Source of the DNA: Azospirillum endophyticum
GTDB taxonomy: Bacteria; Pseudomonadota; Alphaproteobacteria; Azospirillales; Azospirillaceae
Assembly (NCBI RefSeq): GCF_016595245.1
Contig: NZ_JAENHM010000025.1
Coordinates: 62,001 to 126,000 of the forward strand
Direction of reading: 5' to 3'
DNA length: 64,000 bases
Positions 27,101 to 33,934 of this stretch are shown here, in pieces (position 1 is the stretch's first letter; the number at the start of each line of letters is the position of its first letter). The notes under the pieces were generated by a model. It searched no databases. It saw nothing but the letters and a program-made list of their open reading frames with translations, and had not been told where the DNA came from. Both the position numbers and the translations under genes were made by a program.

Positions 27101-27493
27101 GAGGTCCGGCACTGGGACTGGAACCAGCCCGGCAACATCCGCGACTACGTCACCGCCATCAACCGCATCCGCCGCGAGAACCCGGCGTTGCAGCAGTTCA
27201 CCAACCTGCGTTTCTACAACGCCTTCGATGACAACATCCTGCTCTACGGCAAGATGACGGCGGCCAAGGACAACGTGATCCTGATCGCGGTGAACCTCGA
27301 CCCCCACAACGGCCATGGCGGGACCATCGAGGTGCCGCTGTGGGAACTGGGCCTGCCCGACGGCGCCCATGTCCAGGTGGAGGATCTGTTCAGCGGCCAC
27401 CGCTTCACCTGGATCGGCAAGTTCCAGCATGTCTGGCTGGATCCCCACCGCAATCCGGCCGCGATCTGGCGGATCGTGCCGCCGGGCGTGTGA
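24173..27493 (+). CDS. glgE: Two-domain GH13 protein: amylase-type domain fused to GlgE maltosyltransferase
   Basis: An 1106-residue cytoplasmic protein with two GH13 (alpha-amylase-fold) modules. The C-terminal ~680 residues are GlgE, which transfers maltose from maltose 1-phosphate to alpha-1,4-glucan: N-terminal beta domain, then FPPIHPIGRAFRKGKNN, the nucleophile D835 (FRVDNPHTKP), acid/base E864 (FLAEAFTRP) and D922 (NTPDI). The N-terminal ~420 residues form a second GH13 domain with its own triad: D177 (FRCDAA), E206 (FFAETLG) and D261 (FPESHD), plus region I DFVINH. Free-standing GlgE proteins are about 650-700 residues, so the N-terminal enzyme is an addition, perhaps a hydrolase or transferase on the same glucan or on maltose/trehalose. 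No treS, pep2/mak or glgB is nearby. The start ATG follows AAGGAAGGGGG. Confidence 0.87.
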   Translation: MSIVGPRIYNLFPTLAGPVRDWSGHLPRIQGMGFDWIFLNPIHQPGFSGSLYAVKDPYRLHDALRGGSQESDDELLRRFTAEAGAHGQSVMMDFVINHTSRDALLVDRHPDWYKRGADGDLHRPGAVDPNNTAHVTVWGDLASLDYDRAESRAGLVGYWSDYLRHYIGLGVKGFRCDAAYQVPAEVWKSLIDAAHAVNPEVKFFAETLGCTVEQVRELCGAGFDFLFNSAKWWDFKADWLLDQYEEFRWIAPSIAFPESHDTDRLAAEVGSQDAVRLAAQLKMHYLFAASFSTGVMMPVGFEYGFTRKLDVVRTSPADWEQPKLDLTGFIGAVNAMKAATPALNVEGPQRRVTSPHSPVLGLIRQVDGAALDQPDGCAILVLNPDENRPHTLDVGPLLAATGGTYEAFEDVTPEAEPLPMEPGAPMTLRPMELRVFRARAARSHAVELHDVEEREWMDSIAAGRMTIENVYPELDGGRFAIKRAVGDAMEVWADIYTDGTFVLAASVMYRADGDEAWSEAPMRLHENDRWVGRVPLTRNARYTYSIEAWRDVWESWRADFKKKVDAGMVVDLELVEGRRFVEQALDLNHGDGRAALTAVIERMQALAGREAIDYALSDEPRRVMKQYGERQYKSRYVRELEVYVDRTAGAYSAWFEIFPRSASPDPSRPGNFDDVVNLLPMVRDMGFDVLYFPPIHPIGRAFRKGKNNTLNPGPDDPGVPYAIGAEEGGHDAIDPMIGDFDSFRRLVREAKRHGIEIALDFAVQCSPDHPWVKEHPHWFYWRPDGTIRYAENPPKKYQDIVNVSFYRQSYPDLWYALRDVVLMWCREGVRIFRVDNPHTKPFPFWEWMIREVQDRYPDALFLAEAFTRPKLMKRLAKVGFTQSYSYFTWRTTKPELTEYLTELTQGESREYMRPNFFANTPDILPPILTQGGRPAHMMRAVLAATLAGVYGLYGPYLLCEAEAYPGKEEYNHSEKYEVRHWDWNQPGNIRDYVTAINRIRRENPALQQFTNLRFYNAFDDNILLYGKMTAAKDNVILIAVNLDPHNGHGGTIEVPLWELGLPDGAHVQVEDLFSGHRFTWIGKFQHVWLDPHRNPAAIWRIVPPGV

Positions 27494-27500
27494 GGAAAAA

Positions 27501-27578
27501 TCTTCGGCGGCAGATGGCCTCTGCCGCCGAAGAAACTCTCCCAATGAAAAAAGCGGCCCTCAAGGGGCCGCTTTTTTC
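27501..27578. terminator. Tandem hairpins, strong bidirectional terminator
   Basis: The first hairpin pairs 27501-27513 with 27521-27533 (13 bp, 7-base loop). The second pairs 27546-27559 with 27565-27578; its stem includes A6 and T6 tracts flanking GCGGCCC, so it terminates in both directions. It separates the convergent glgE gene and the small minus-strand gene beginning downstream. Confidence 0.92.
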
Positions 27579-27597
27579 AATTCCTGCAGCGCACCGG

Positions 27598-27849
27598 TCA
27601 GCGCCGGCGGATCATCGTCACGCCGCCGACGGTCTTGTCGAGGAAGTCGATCATGGTGTCCGGCTTCGGTCCGACCGACGAGGCGGCGAACGCCATCCAC
27701 CAGCGCGCCATCGGGGTGGTCCAGCCGTAACGGTCGGCGATGATCTGGACATCCATGGTAGAGGCCATTGTCGTACGGGCGGTCGTCTGGGCGGTCGCCG
27801 CGGCGCGGGCGGCGCCGGACGGGGTAACCTGGGATTCGACGCTGTGCAT
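27598..27849 (-). CDS. Small hypothetical protein (83 aa)
   Basis: I do not recognise this protein. The N-terminal ~35 residues are rich in Ala, Thr and Ser (for example ARAAATAQTTARTTMAS) and look disordered. The rest is a compact conserved-looking core: DVQIIADRYGWTTPMARWWM, then AFAASSVGPKPDTMIDFLDK. No signal peptide or transmembrane segment is obvious. The ATG at 27849 has an excellent ribosome site (GGGAGGAACC), which supports a real gene; an earlier in-frame ATG lacks one. It ends 20 bases from the strong terminator that it shares with glgE. Confidence 0.65.
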   Translation of the reverse strand: MHSVESQVTPSGAARAAATAQTTARTTMASTMDVQIIADRYGWTTPMARWWMAFAASSVGPKPDTMIDFLDKTVGGVTMIRRR

Positions 27850-27987
27850 GGTTCCTCCCAACGGGGACATACGGTGTCCGCTTATGCGGTACCTTAGCCC
27901 TCAACCGCCGGAAGTGGCAGAGTTGCTTTGGTCCTAACGGGTACTATACCTTTGGCTGCAATCGTCCCAGGCCGCCGACTGCACCTT

Positions 27988-28167
27988 TCAGGTAGGCGGA
28001 AGCGGCAATCCGCTGGCCCATCCCAGCAGTGCCACCAGCGCCGCCCGGTTGGCCGGACGGAACAGCAAGGCCAGCCTCACCCATCGCGGCGAAACCTTGA
28101 ATTCGGCGGCCATCGCCTCGACTTCCGCCGGGGAGAGCCGCAGGTCGGGAGCAGGTTCGACGGTCAT
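27988..28167 (-). CDS. Small hypothetical protein (59 aa)
   Basis: This small protein is not recognised. It has an acidic/Pro start (TVEPAPDLRLSPAEVEAMAA), a middle with FKVSPRWVRLALLFRP, and a hydrophobic end AALVALLGWASGLPLP that could be a membrane-associated helix. GGAGGG lies 6 bases before the chosen ATG at 28167. It lies 97 bases downstream of the lipoprotein hydrolase on the same strand and 138 bases upstream of the 83-aa gene. Confidence 0.55.
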   Translation of the reverse strand: MTVEPAPDLRLSPAEVEAMAAEFKVSPRWVRLALLFRPANRAALVALLGWASGLPLPPT

Positions 28168-28264
28168 GGACACCCTCCGCAAAAGCAGCAGATCGCGACG
28201 GATAAGGAACAATCCGTCTGGCGGTCAATTGCGTCGGGACGTGTGATAAATTTATGGCAGCCCG

Positions 28265-29257
28265 TTATTTGGCGGCCAACAGGGCCCGCGGAGCACGATC
28301 GGCGCCGCTGGCCAGCGGCACCTTGGGGTTCCCGATCCAGGCGACGATGTCGTTGACGACCAGCTTGCCCTTCAGGTCGCGCAGCAGCATGTGGTAGCCG
28401 TCGGGATAGACGGCGACGACATGGCGACCGCCGGCTTCGAAATCCTTCAGCGCCCGTTCCACCGGCCGCGGCGGCAGCACCTCCTCATGGGCGCCGTAGA
28501 GGACGAGCGAGGGTGTCTGCAGATGCTGGCAGGCGTCGAGTGCCGCCCCCATCAGGTCGGTCAGCCCTTCCAATGCATCGACGCGGGATCCCTTGATGAC
28601 CAGCGGGTCCCGGCCCAGCGCCCGCAGCATCTCGATGTTGTCGGAGGGGTGGATACCGAGATCCGGCGGCGGATGCACCACCATGCCGGGCACGAGGTTG
28701 TAGGTGATCCACAAGGCGGCGCGTGGGAAGAAGCCCATGGCCTGCCGGCCCCAGACGGCGGGGGCGACCAGGATGGTGCCGTCGACCTTGGGCGGGTTGG
28801 GACCGGTCATCGCGGTCACCACCACGGCCCCGCCCATGCTTTCGCCCATCAGGTAGACCGGCACGCCGGGATGGCGCCTGCGCACCATTTCCACCGCGGT
28901 GCGGGCATCGTCGACCAGGGTGGGGGTTCCGGCCCAGACGCCGCGTTCGCGGGTGGCGCCGAAACCGCGCTGGTCATAGGCGTAGGTGGCGATGCCGGCC
29001 GTGGCGAAGTCGCGGCCGGCGCCGTCGAAGGCGTTGGAATAGTCGTTGTAGCCGTGGAGTGCGACCACGACGGCCCGAACCTTGCCGTCGGTCGGCTGCC
29101 AGGAGCGCATCGGCAGTTCGAAACCGTCGGCGGCGACCAGCACCCGGTCGTTCAGCTGCGGCTGGACGACGGCCGTTCCCATCGGTTGGAAATCCGCGGC
29201 ACAGCCGCCAAGCAGAAGCCCCAACCCGAGAACAGCCGCCAATCCGCTACGCCGCAT
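28265..29257 (-). CDS. Alpha/beta-hydrolase lipoprotein (monoacylglycerol-lipase-like)
   Basis: A 330-residue predicted lipoprotein hydrolase. The N terminus is a lipoprotein signal (RRSGLAAVLGLGLLLGGC, lipobox LGGC), so it is probably anchored in the periplasm-facing membrane. The alpha/beta-hydrolase core contains HGYNDYSNAF (oxyanion region), YDQRGFGATRERG, the nucleophile elbow GESMGGA, and a late PDGYHMLLRD carrying the candidate catalytic His. This matches the Hydrolase_4/monoglyceride lipase group. Its gene overlaps the upstream ABC ATPase gene by 11 bases, implying one transcript. Substrate unknown. Confidence 0.82.
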   Translation of the reverse strand: MRRSGLAAVLGLGLLLGGCAADFQPMGTAVVQPQLNDRVLVAADGFELPMRSWQPTDGKVRAVVVALHGYNDYSNAFDGAGRDFATAGIATYAYDQRGFGATRERGVWAGTPTLVDDARTAVEMVRRRHPGVPVYLMGESMGGAVVVTAMTGPNPPKVDGTILVAPAVWGRQAMGFFPRAALWITYNLVPGMVVHPPPDLGIHPSDNIEMLRALGRDPLVIKGSRVDALEGLTDLMGAALDACQHLQTPSLVLYGAHEEVLPPRPVERALKDFEAGGRHVVAVYPDGYHMLLRDLKGKLVVNDIVAWIGNPKVPLASGADRAPRALLAAK

Positions 29258-30245
29258 GGATTACCCCTGTGTCGCTGTGAGCACCACCCGTCAGTTGGAG
29301 GAATATATCTTCAAGATCGGACTCTTCGGTCGTGACATCGACGATCCCAATTCCCGAGGCGGCCAGGGCCGACAGGATGGCGCCGGCACGCTGGCGGCTG
29401 GGCTGGTAGCGGACGACCAGCCGCCGCGGCTCCGGCAACTCCACCGTATAGCCGTCCAGCGACGGCGGGGCGGCGGTCAGGTCGCGCTCCAGCGTCAGGC
29501 AAAGCGCCTTGTTGTCCACCCGGCGCAGCAGGGTCGTCTTCGGCTCGCACGCCACCACCTGGCCATGGTTGATGATGGCGATGGTGTCGCACAGCTCCTC
29601 GGCCTCCCGCAGGTAGTGGGTGGTCAGCAGCACGGTGGTGCCGGACTTGTTCAGCGTCCGCACATACTCCCAGAGCTGGCGGCGCAGCTCGACGTCGACG
29701 CCGGCGGTCGGCTCGTCCAGGATCAGCACCGGCGGGGTGTGGACCAACGCCTTCGCCACCATCAGCCGGCGCTTCATGCCGCCCGACAGCGAGCGGGCAT
29801 GGGCATCGGCCTTGTCGGCGAGGCCGACGGCCTCCAGCAGCTCGTCGGTCCGCCTTTCCTTCTTCGGCACGCCGTAGAGGCCGGCCTGCAGCTCCAGCAT
29901 CTCGCGCGGCGTGAAGAAGGGATCCATGTTCAGTTCCTGCGGCACCACGCCGATGGAAGCGCGGGCGCGGCGGGGATGCTCCGAAACCTCGTGGCCCCAG
30001 ATGCTGGCGGTGCCGCCGGTCTTGTTCACCAGCCCGGCCAGGATGTTGATCATCGTCGACTTGCCGGCACCGTTGGGCCCGAGCAACCCGAACAGCGACC
30101 CGCGCGGAATGGCGAGGTCGATGCCCTTCAGCGCATGCTTGGGCCCGGCCTTGCCGGTCGGCTGATAGATCTTGGTCAGGCCGCGCAGCTCCACCGCGTT
30201 GGCCGGGAGCGAGACGGGCGTGGGGGTATCGGTGGGCGCGGCCAT
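29247..30245 (-). CDS. ABC transporter ATP-binding protein, ABC-2/CcmA export type (orphan)
   Basis: A 332-residue ATPase with Walker A GPNGAGKST, Q-loop PQELNMDPFFTPREML, signature SLSGGMKRRLMVAKAL, Walker B LILDEPTAGVD and the switch TTHYLREAEELCD. A ~90-residue C-terminal extension, as in DrrA/NodI-type exporters, follows. The start at 30245 (MAAPTDTP) places the domain normally; an earlier in-frame ATG would add a non-conserved N terminus. No ABC-2 permease gene is adjacent; the only co-transcribed gene is the lipoprotein hydrolase downstream. The membrane partner must be elsewhere, or the protein has another role. Confidence 0.85.
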   Translation of the reverse strand: MAAPTDTPTPVSLPANAVELRGLTKIYQPTGKAGPKHALKGIDLAIPRGSLFGLLGPNGAGKSTMINILAGLVNKTGGTASIWGHEVSEHPRRARASIGVVPQELNMDPFFTPREMLELQAGLYGVPKKERRTDELLEAVGLADKADAHARSLSGGMKRRLMVAKALVHTPPVLILDEPTAGVDVELRRQLWEYVRTLNKSGTTVLLTTHYLREAEELCDTIAIINHGQVVACEPKTTLLRRVDNKALCLTLERDLTAAPPSLDGYTVELPEPRRLVVRYQPSRQRAGAILSALAASGIGIVDVTTEESDLEDIFLQLTGGAHSDTGVIHAA

Positions 30246-30434
30246 TGATCCAGAACCATGATGATTGCGGTTGACGAAAAAGCCCCGGCTTCCGGTGGTT
30301 TCCCCCGTTGATCCGCGGCGCGCGATGGGTATCATCCGGCCCGCGCGCACGGAACCCCCGAAGAGGGACCCGGACAGCGGGCATGTCCACGATGGCGTGA
30401 ACCGGCGCGCCTGTCAAAACAGAGGATGACTGCC

Positions 30435-30614
30435 ATGCAGCCGACCGAGACGATCCTTGTTGAAACCTCGACCGTCGGATGCGACGGCGGCGGCGGCGCG
30501 CTGGGCCATCCGCTGGTCTATCTGACCCTGGATCGCGAGGGGAAGGTCGAATGCCCCTACTGCTCGCGTCTCTACAAGCTGAAGGAAGGCGCCAAGGTCG
30601 CCCACGGGCACTGA
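30435..30614 (+). CDS. CHCC zinc-finger protein (NDUFS6-like)
   Basis: A 59-residue protein with a single zinc-binding module: C-x(8)-H (CDGGGGALGHP), then VYLTLDREGKVECPYCSRLY with C-x2-C. This is the zf-CHCC pattern of alphaproteobacterial proteins related to the mitochondrial complex I subunit NDUFS6. The ATG at 30435 is preferred since AGAGG sits 9 bases upstream; the ATG at 30426 touches that site. It is divergent from the ABC gene and convergent with the kinase-phosphatase gene, 28 bases away. Confidence 0.85.
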   Translation: MQPTETILVETSTVGCDGGGGALGHPLVYLTLDREGKVECPYCSRLYKLKEGAKVAHGH

Positions 30615-30642
30615 CGCGCCTCCTCCTGCCGGCCGGCCGGTT

Positions 30643-32367
30643 TCAGACCCGGGCGGCCAGCAGGACCAGCACGGCCAGCGCCAGCAGTGCCGACAGCCCC
30701 TGCCAGAAGGCCAGCGGATTGCGGTCGATCAGCGGCCGGGGCCGCGCTCCCGCCGCATGCTTGCGCGGATGGCGCAGGTCGTAGAGGAACTCCGACAATT
30801 CCTGGTAGCGCTTGGCCGGGTCCGGATGGACCGCCTTGCGCAGGACCCCGTCGATCCAGGCGGGAATGTCCCGCTGGTCGCTCAAGGCGGTGCGGTAGAC
30901 CAGCTTGCGCTGGCGCGCGCGCGTGTTGGCTGTCGCGGCGTCGGCGCCATAGGGCAGGCGGCCGGTCAGCATCTGATAGGCGATGACCCCCAGCGCGAAG
31001 AGGTCGGAGGCCGGCGTCCCGCCTTCGCCCAGCAGATATTCCGGCGCGCTGTACTGCAGCGTGCCCAGCATCTCGCCGCGGTCGGCATCGGGCATGGTCT
31101 CCAGGATGCCGGGCACCAGGACCGATCCGAAATCGACGATCTTCACGGTCCCGGTGCGGTCGATCATCACATTGTCGGGCCGCAGATCCTGGTGCAGCAT
31201 CTCCAGCCGGTGGAAGGCCTGCAGCCCCTTGCCGATCTGCTCCACGATGGCGCGCACCGTCGGCAGGTCCGGGGCGGGGTGGTCGCGCATCCATTGGGCC
31301 AGGGTCTGGCCCTCCAGATATTCGGTGACGACATAGAGGTGGCGGCGCGGCCGGCCCTGCGGCGGCGGCTTCAGCACATGGGGACTGTTGAGCCGCCGGG
31401 CGATCCACTCTTCCATCAGGAAACGGCGCAGATGAGCGCGGTCGTCGCGCCGGTCGATGGCCGGCACCTTCAGCGCCACCGCCGGCCCGCCCTCGCCGTC
31501 GCGGGCCAGATAGACATGGCTGCGGCTGCTGGCGTACAGCTCCCGGACGATGCGGTATCCTTCGAACTCGGCCCTCGCCTCCAGCAGAGGGGGCAGGGGC
31601 AGATCGGACAGCCGGTGGAACAGGTCGCCGGCATCCGCATCGGGAACCGCATCGATCCGGACGATCTGGAGGGTCAGGTTGTCGGCGCTGCCGCGCCGCA
31701 GCGCCTCCTCCACCGCCAAGCGGGCGGCGCGATCGAGGTCGTCGGGATGGCTGCCGATGGCGCTGATCAGAAATTCGGCATCCACATGCTCATAGACGCC
31801 GTCGGTCGCCAGCAGGAAGACGTCGCCGGGCTCCACCGGCAGTTCCCGGCAGTCGATCTCCACATGGGGGGTGACGCCCATCGCCCGGCCGAGATAGCTG
31901 ACGTCCGACGACACCGTTACCCGATGGTCGATGGTCAGCTGCTCCAGCGCCCGGCCGGCGAGGCGGTAGATGCGGGAATCGCCGACATGGAACAGGTGTG
32001 CCGTGGCCGATTTCAGCACCAGCGCGCTCAGCGTGCAGGCGTAGCCGCGGTCCTGCTCGTAGCGGTACTCGCTGCGCCGGTTCTGGGCATGCAGCCAGGA
32101 ATTGGCAGCGGCCAGAACCCGTTGCGCCGCCGTCTTCACCGACCAGCTTTCCGGCGTGCAGTAATAGTCGGTCAGGAAGCTCTTCACCACGGATTCGCTG
32201 GCGATGTGGCTGACCCGGCTGCTGCTGATGCCGTCGGCCAGCGCCACCGCGACGCCCTTCATCCCCAGCAGCGGCGCCGTCGGGATCAGCGCCCCGTGGA
32301 AATCCTGGTTGGAGTCCTTCCGCCCTTTGTCGGAGCATTGGCCGAGCGAGATCCGCAACTCTTTCAC
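30643..32367 (-). CDS. PP2C phosphatase-Ser/Thr kinase fusion, membrane-anchored
   Basis: A 574-residue bifunctional signalling protein. Residues ~10-240 are a PP2C-type phosphatase with metal-site motifs SNQDFHGA, ALADGIS, HVGDSRIYRL, LLATDGVYE and SADNLTLQI. Residues ~265-525 are a Hanks-type kinase with the ATP-binding Lys in VALKVPA, catalytic LHQDLRPDNVM and VDFGSVL in place of DFG. A single transmembrane helix (FWQGLSALLALAVLVLLAA) ends the protein, so both domains face the cytoplasm. The same architecture lies in nitrate/nitrite assimilation operons such as nasA-kinase-nirBD of Pseudomonas. Here it follows the formate/nitrite transporter gene after an intrinsic terminator, so it may be expressed at lower level. 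Confidence 0.87.
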   Translation of the reverse strand: MKELRISLGQCSDKGRKDSNQDFHGALIPTAPLLGMKGVAVALADGISSSRVSHIASESVVKSFLTDYYCTPESWSVKTAAQRVLAAANSWLHAQNRRSEYRYEQDRGYACTLSALVLKSATAHLFHVGDSRIYRLAGRALEQLTIDHRVTVSSDVSYLGRAMGVTPHVEIDCRELPVEPGDVFLLATDGVYEHVDAEFLISAIGSHPDDLDRAARLAVEEALRRGSADNLTLQIVRIDAVPDADAGDLFHRLSDLPLPPLLEARAEFEGYRIVRELYASSRSHVYLARDGEGGPAVALKVPAIDRRDDRAHLRRFLMEEWIARRLNSPHVLKPPPQGRPRRHLYVVTEYLEGQTLAQWMRDHPAPDLPTVRAIVEQIGKGLQAFHRLEMLHQDLRPDNVMIDRTGTVKIVDFGSVLVPGILETMPDADRGEMLGTLQYSAPEYLLGEGGTPASDLFALGVIAYQMLTGRLPYGADAATANTRARQRKLVYRTALSDQRDIPAWIDGVLRKAVHPDPAKRYQELSEFLYDLRHPRKHAAGARPRPLIDRNPLAFWQGLSALLALAVLVLLAARV

Positions 32368-32386
32368 GATACCGGCCTCGTCGTGG

Positions 32387-32413
32387 AAAACCCCGGCCCG
32401 AGGTGGGCCGGGG
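32387..32413 (-). terminator. Intrinsic terminator between transporter and kinase-phosphatase genes
   Basis: A 9-bp GC stem pairs 32405-32413 with 32391-32399 around a 5-base loop, followed on the minus strand by TTTT (32390-32387). It lies downstream of the formate/nitrite transporter stop and before the next start, so it may limit read-through into the kinase-phosphatase gene. Confidence 0.75.
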
Positions 32414-32439
32414 TGGTGACGGACGAAGGGGAAGAGGCC

Positions 32440-33276
32440 TTATTCGGCGGGCTGGAGGCCGGTCTGCGGCAGGCGGCGCTTCGGCGCGGTGCGGACATGG
32501 GTGGCGTAGAGCGTCAGCCCGGTGAAGGCCAGGCCGCCGACCAGATTGCCCAGCACCGTCGGCAGCTCGTTCCAGATCATGTAGTCCATGATCGAGAAGT
32601 TGCCGCCCATCAGCATCGCCGACGGGAACAGGAACATGTTCACCACCGAATGCTCGAAGGTCATGCCGAAGAACAGCATGATCGGCATCCACATGGCGAT
32701 CACCTTGCCGCTGACCGACGTGGAGATCATCGCGCCGACGACCCCGGTGGAGACCATCCAGTTGCACAGCATGCCGCGCAGGAAGATGGTCAGCATGCCG
32801 GCCGCGCCATACTGCGCATAGCCCAGCGTCCGGTTCTCGCCGATATGGGAGATGACGGCGCCGACCTTGTCCGGCGGGGTGGAGAAGCCATAGGTGAAGA
32901 CCACGGCCATCATCACCGCGACGGTCAGCGCGCCGAGGAAGTTGCCGAGGAACACCAGGCCCCAGTTGCGCAGGACGCCGCCGATGGTGACGCCCGGCCG
33001 CTTGTCGATCAGCGCCAGCGGGGTGAGGACGAAGACGCCGGTCAGCAGGTCGAAGCCCAGCAGATACAGCATGCAGAAGCCGACCGGGAACAGGATGGCG
33101 CCGATGATCGGGAACCCCGTCTGGACCGTGACCGTGACGGCGAAGACCGCCGCCAGCGCCAGGATCGCGCCTGCCATGTAGGCGCGGATGACGGTGTCGC
33201 GGGTGGACATGAAAATCTTGGATTCGCCGGCATCCACCATCTTGGTGACGAATTCGGAGGGCACCAGGTACGACAT
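32440..33276 (-). CDS. Formate/nitrite transporter family channel (FocA/NirC)
   Basis: A 278-residue inner-membrane FNT channel with six hydrophobic segments. Family text includes GGVLRNWGLVFLGNFLGAL (third helix region), YAQYGAAGMLTIFLRGMLCNW with the conserved L-R-G-x-x-C-N-W, and FGMTFEHSVVNMF, containing the central pore His. It should pass formate or nitrite as a pentamer; the adjacent kinase-phosphatase family points to nitrite and nitrogen assimilation. The ATG at 33276 follows AAGGGGA; earlier in-frame starts lie in the leader. A sigma-54-type promoter lies about 180 bases upstream. Confidence 0.9.
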   Translation of the reverse strand: MSYLVPSEFVTKMVDAGESKIFMSTRDTVIRAYMAGAILALAAVFAVTVTVQTGFPIIGAILFPVGFCMLYLLGFDLLTGVFVLTPLALIDKRPGVTIGGVLRNWGLVFLGNFLGALTVAVMMAVVFTYGFSTPPDKVGAVISHIGENRTLGYAQYGAAGMLTIFLRGMLCNWMVSTGVVGAMISTSVSGKVIAMWMPIMLFFGMTFEHSVVNMFLFPSAMLMGGNFSIMDYMIWNELPTVLGNLVGGLAFTGLTLYATHVRTAPKRRLPQTGLQPAE

Positions 33277-33338
33277 GACAAGTCCCCTTGGAACAAGCGC
33301 TGAAGGAACGGCAAGCAGCGTCCGGTGAAGTCCGCGCG

Positions 33339-33416
33339 GCACCGGTCCGGTGCGGGGCGGGAGCTGGAGGACGCGTTGCATGTGATTTGGGTGCGGGCCG
33401 CAGTCTTTGGGCCCGC
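33339..33416 (-). promoter_or_regulatory. Leader RNA hairpins upstream of the formate/nitrite transporter
   Basis: Within the ~170-base leader, 33410-33416 pairs with 33393-33399 (GCGGGCC/GGCCCGC, 10-base loop). A second short palindrome, GCACCGG-T-CCGGTGC, is at 33339-33353. Tandem leader hairpins in nitrate/nitrite genes are often targets of ANTAR proteins (NasR/NasT), but no hexanucleotide loop with the known consensus is evident here. Confidence 0.35.
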
Positions 33417-33455
33417 GCTCGTCAAACCGCCGTTGGCTTGAACAGGAAGTCACTT

Positions 33456-33471
33456 TGCACAGGATGTGCCA
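33456..33471 (-). promoter_or_regulatory. Sigma-54 promoter for the formate/nitrite transporter
   Basis: On the minus strand the sequence is TGGCACATCCTGTGCA. It matches the -24/-12 consensus TGGCACRNNNNTTGCW at 15 of 16 positions counting degenerate ones, with exact GG-to-GC spacing. It predicts transcription starting near 33444, about 170 bases before the gene. This fits nitrogen (NtrC/RpoN) control of nitrite uptake. Confidence 0.75.
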
Positions 33472-33934
33472 ATTGAACGGAGTTTGGAAATCGCCCGAAT
33501 TCCGCCCGGGGCCATGCTTGCACACGGCCAAGTTACGGAGCAGTTGCTCAAATATCGGGCTGCACTGAATAAAAAACAGCCATTTTCGCGGGAATGATTG
33601 TTTGATCAGGTGGGCGGGCCTGGGCATTCCGCAAAGCCCGATCGAAGTCTTTCAGGATTTTCATAGTGACGCGGGCAACCAACCGTTTCAAATCAACATC
33701 TTGCCTCAAGGTCTGGATTGGGATGGGGATCATGGGTCAGGGACGGTTACCTTTTTGTTATATTTTCCTTTCGTACTATGAGACAGTAGCGGTGATGGCG
33801 CTTGACGGGCTTCATCGAACCGGCTTCTACTTTCCCGCGATGCGGAAGGGTGGAAAGTTCACAATCGTTGTTCGAGTTGTACGCTTATGTTGTTTCCGGG
33901 CGGTTCAGGATTGGCGTCGGATGAGGCGCGTACG

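Noticed and set aside
23957-27544. Extension of the PPK2 reading frame by ~1200 codons upstream (minus strand), which would make a 1479-residue fusion
   Set aside because: The upstream part is antisense to the glgE gene and reads as low-complexity text; PPK2 begins naturally at 23956 with a ribosome site.
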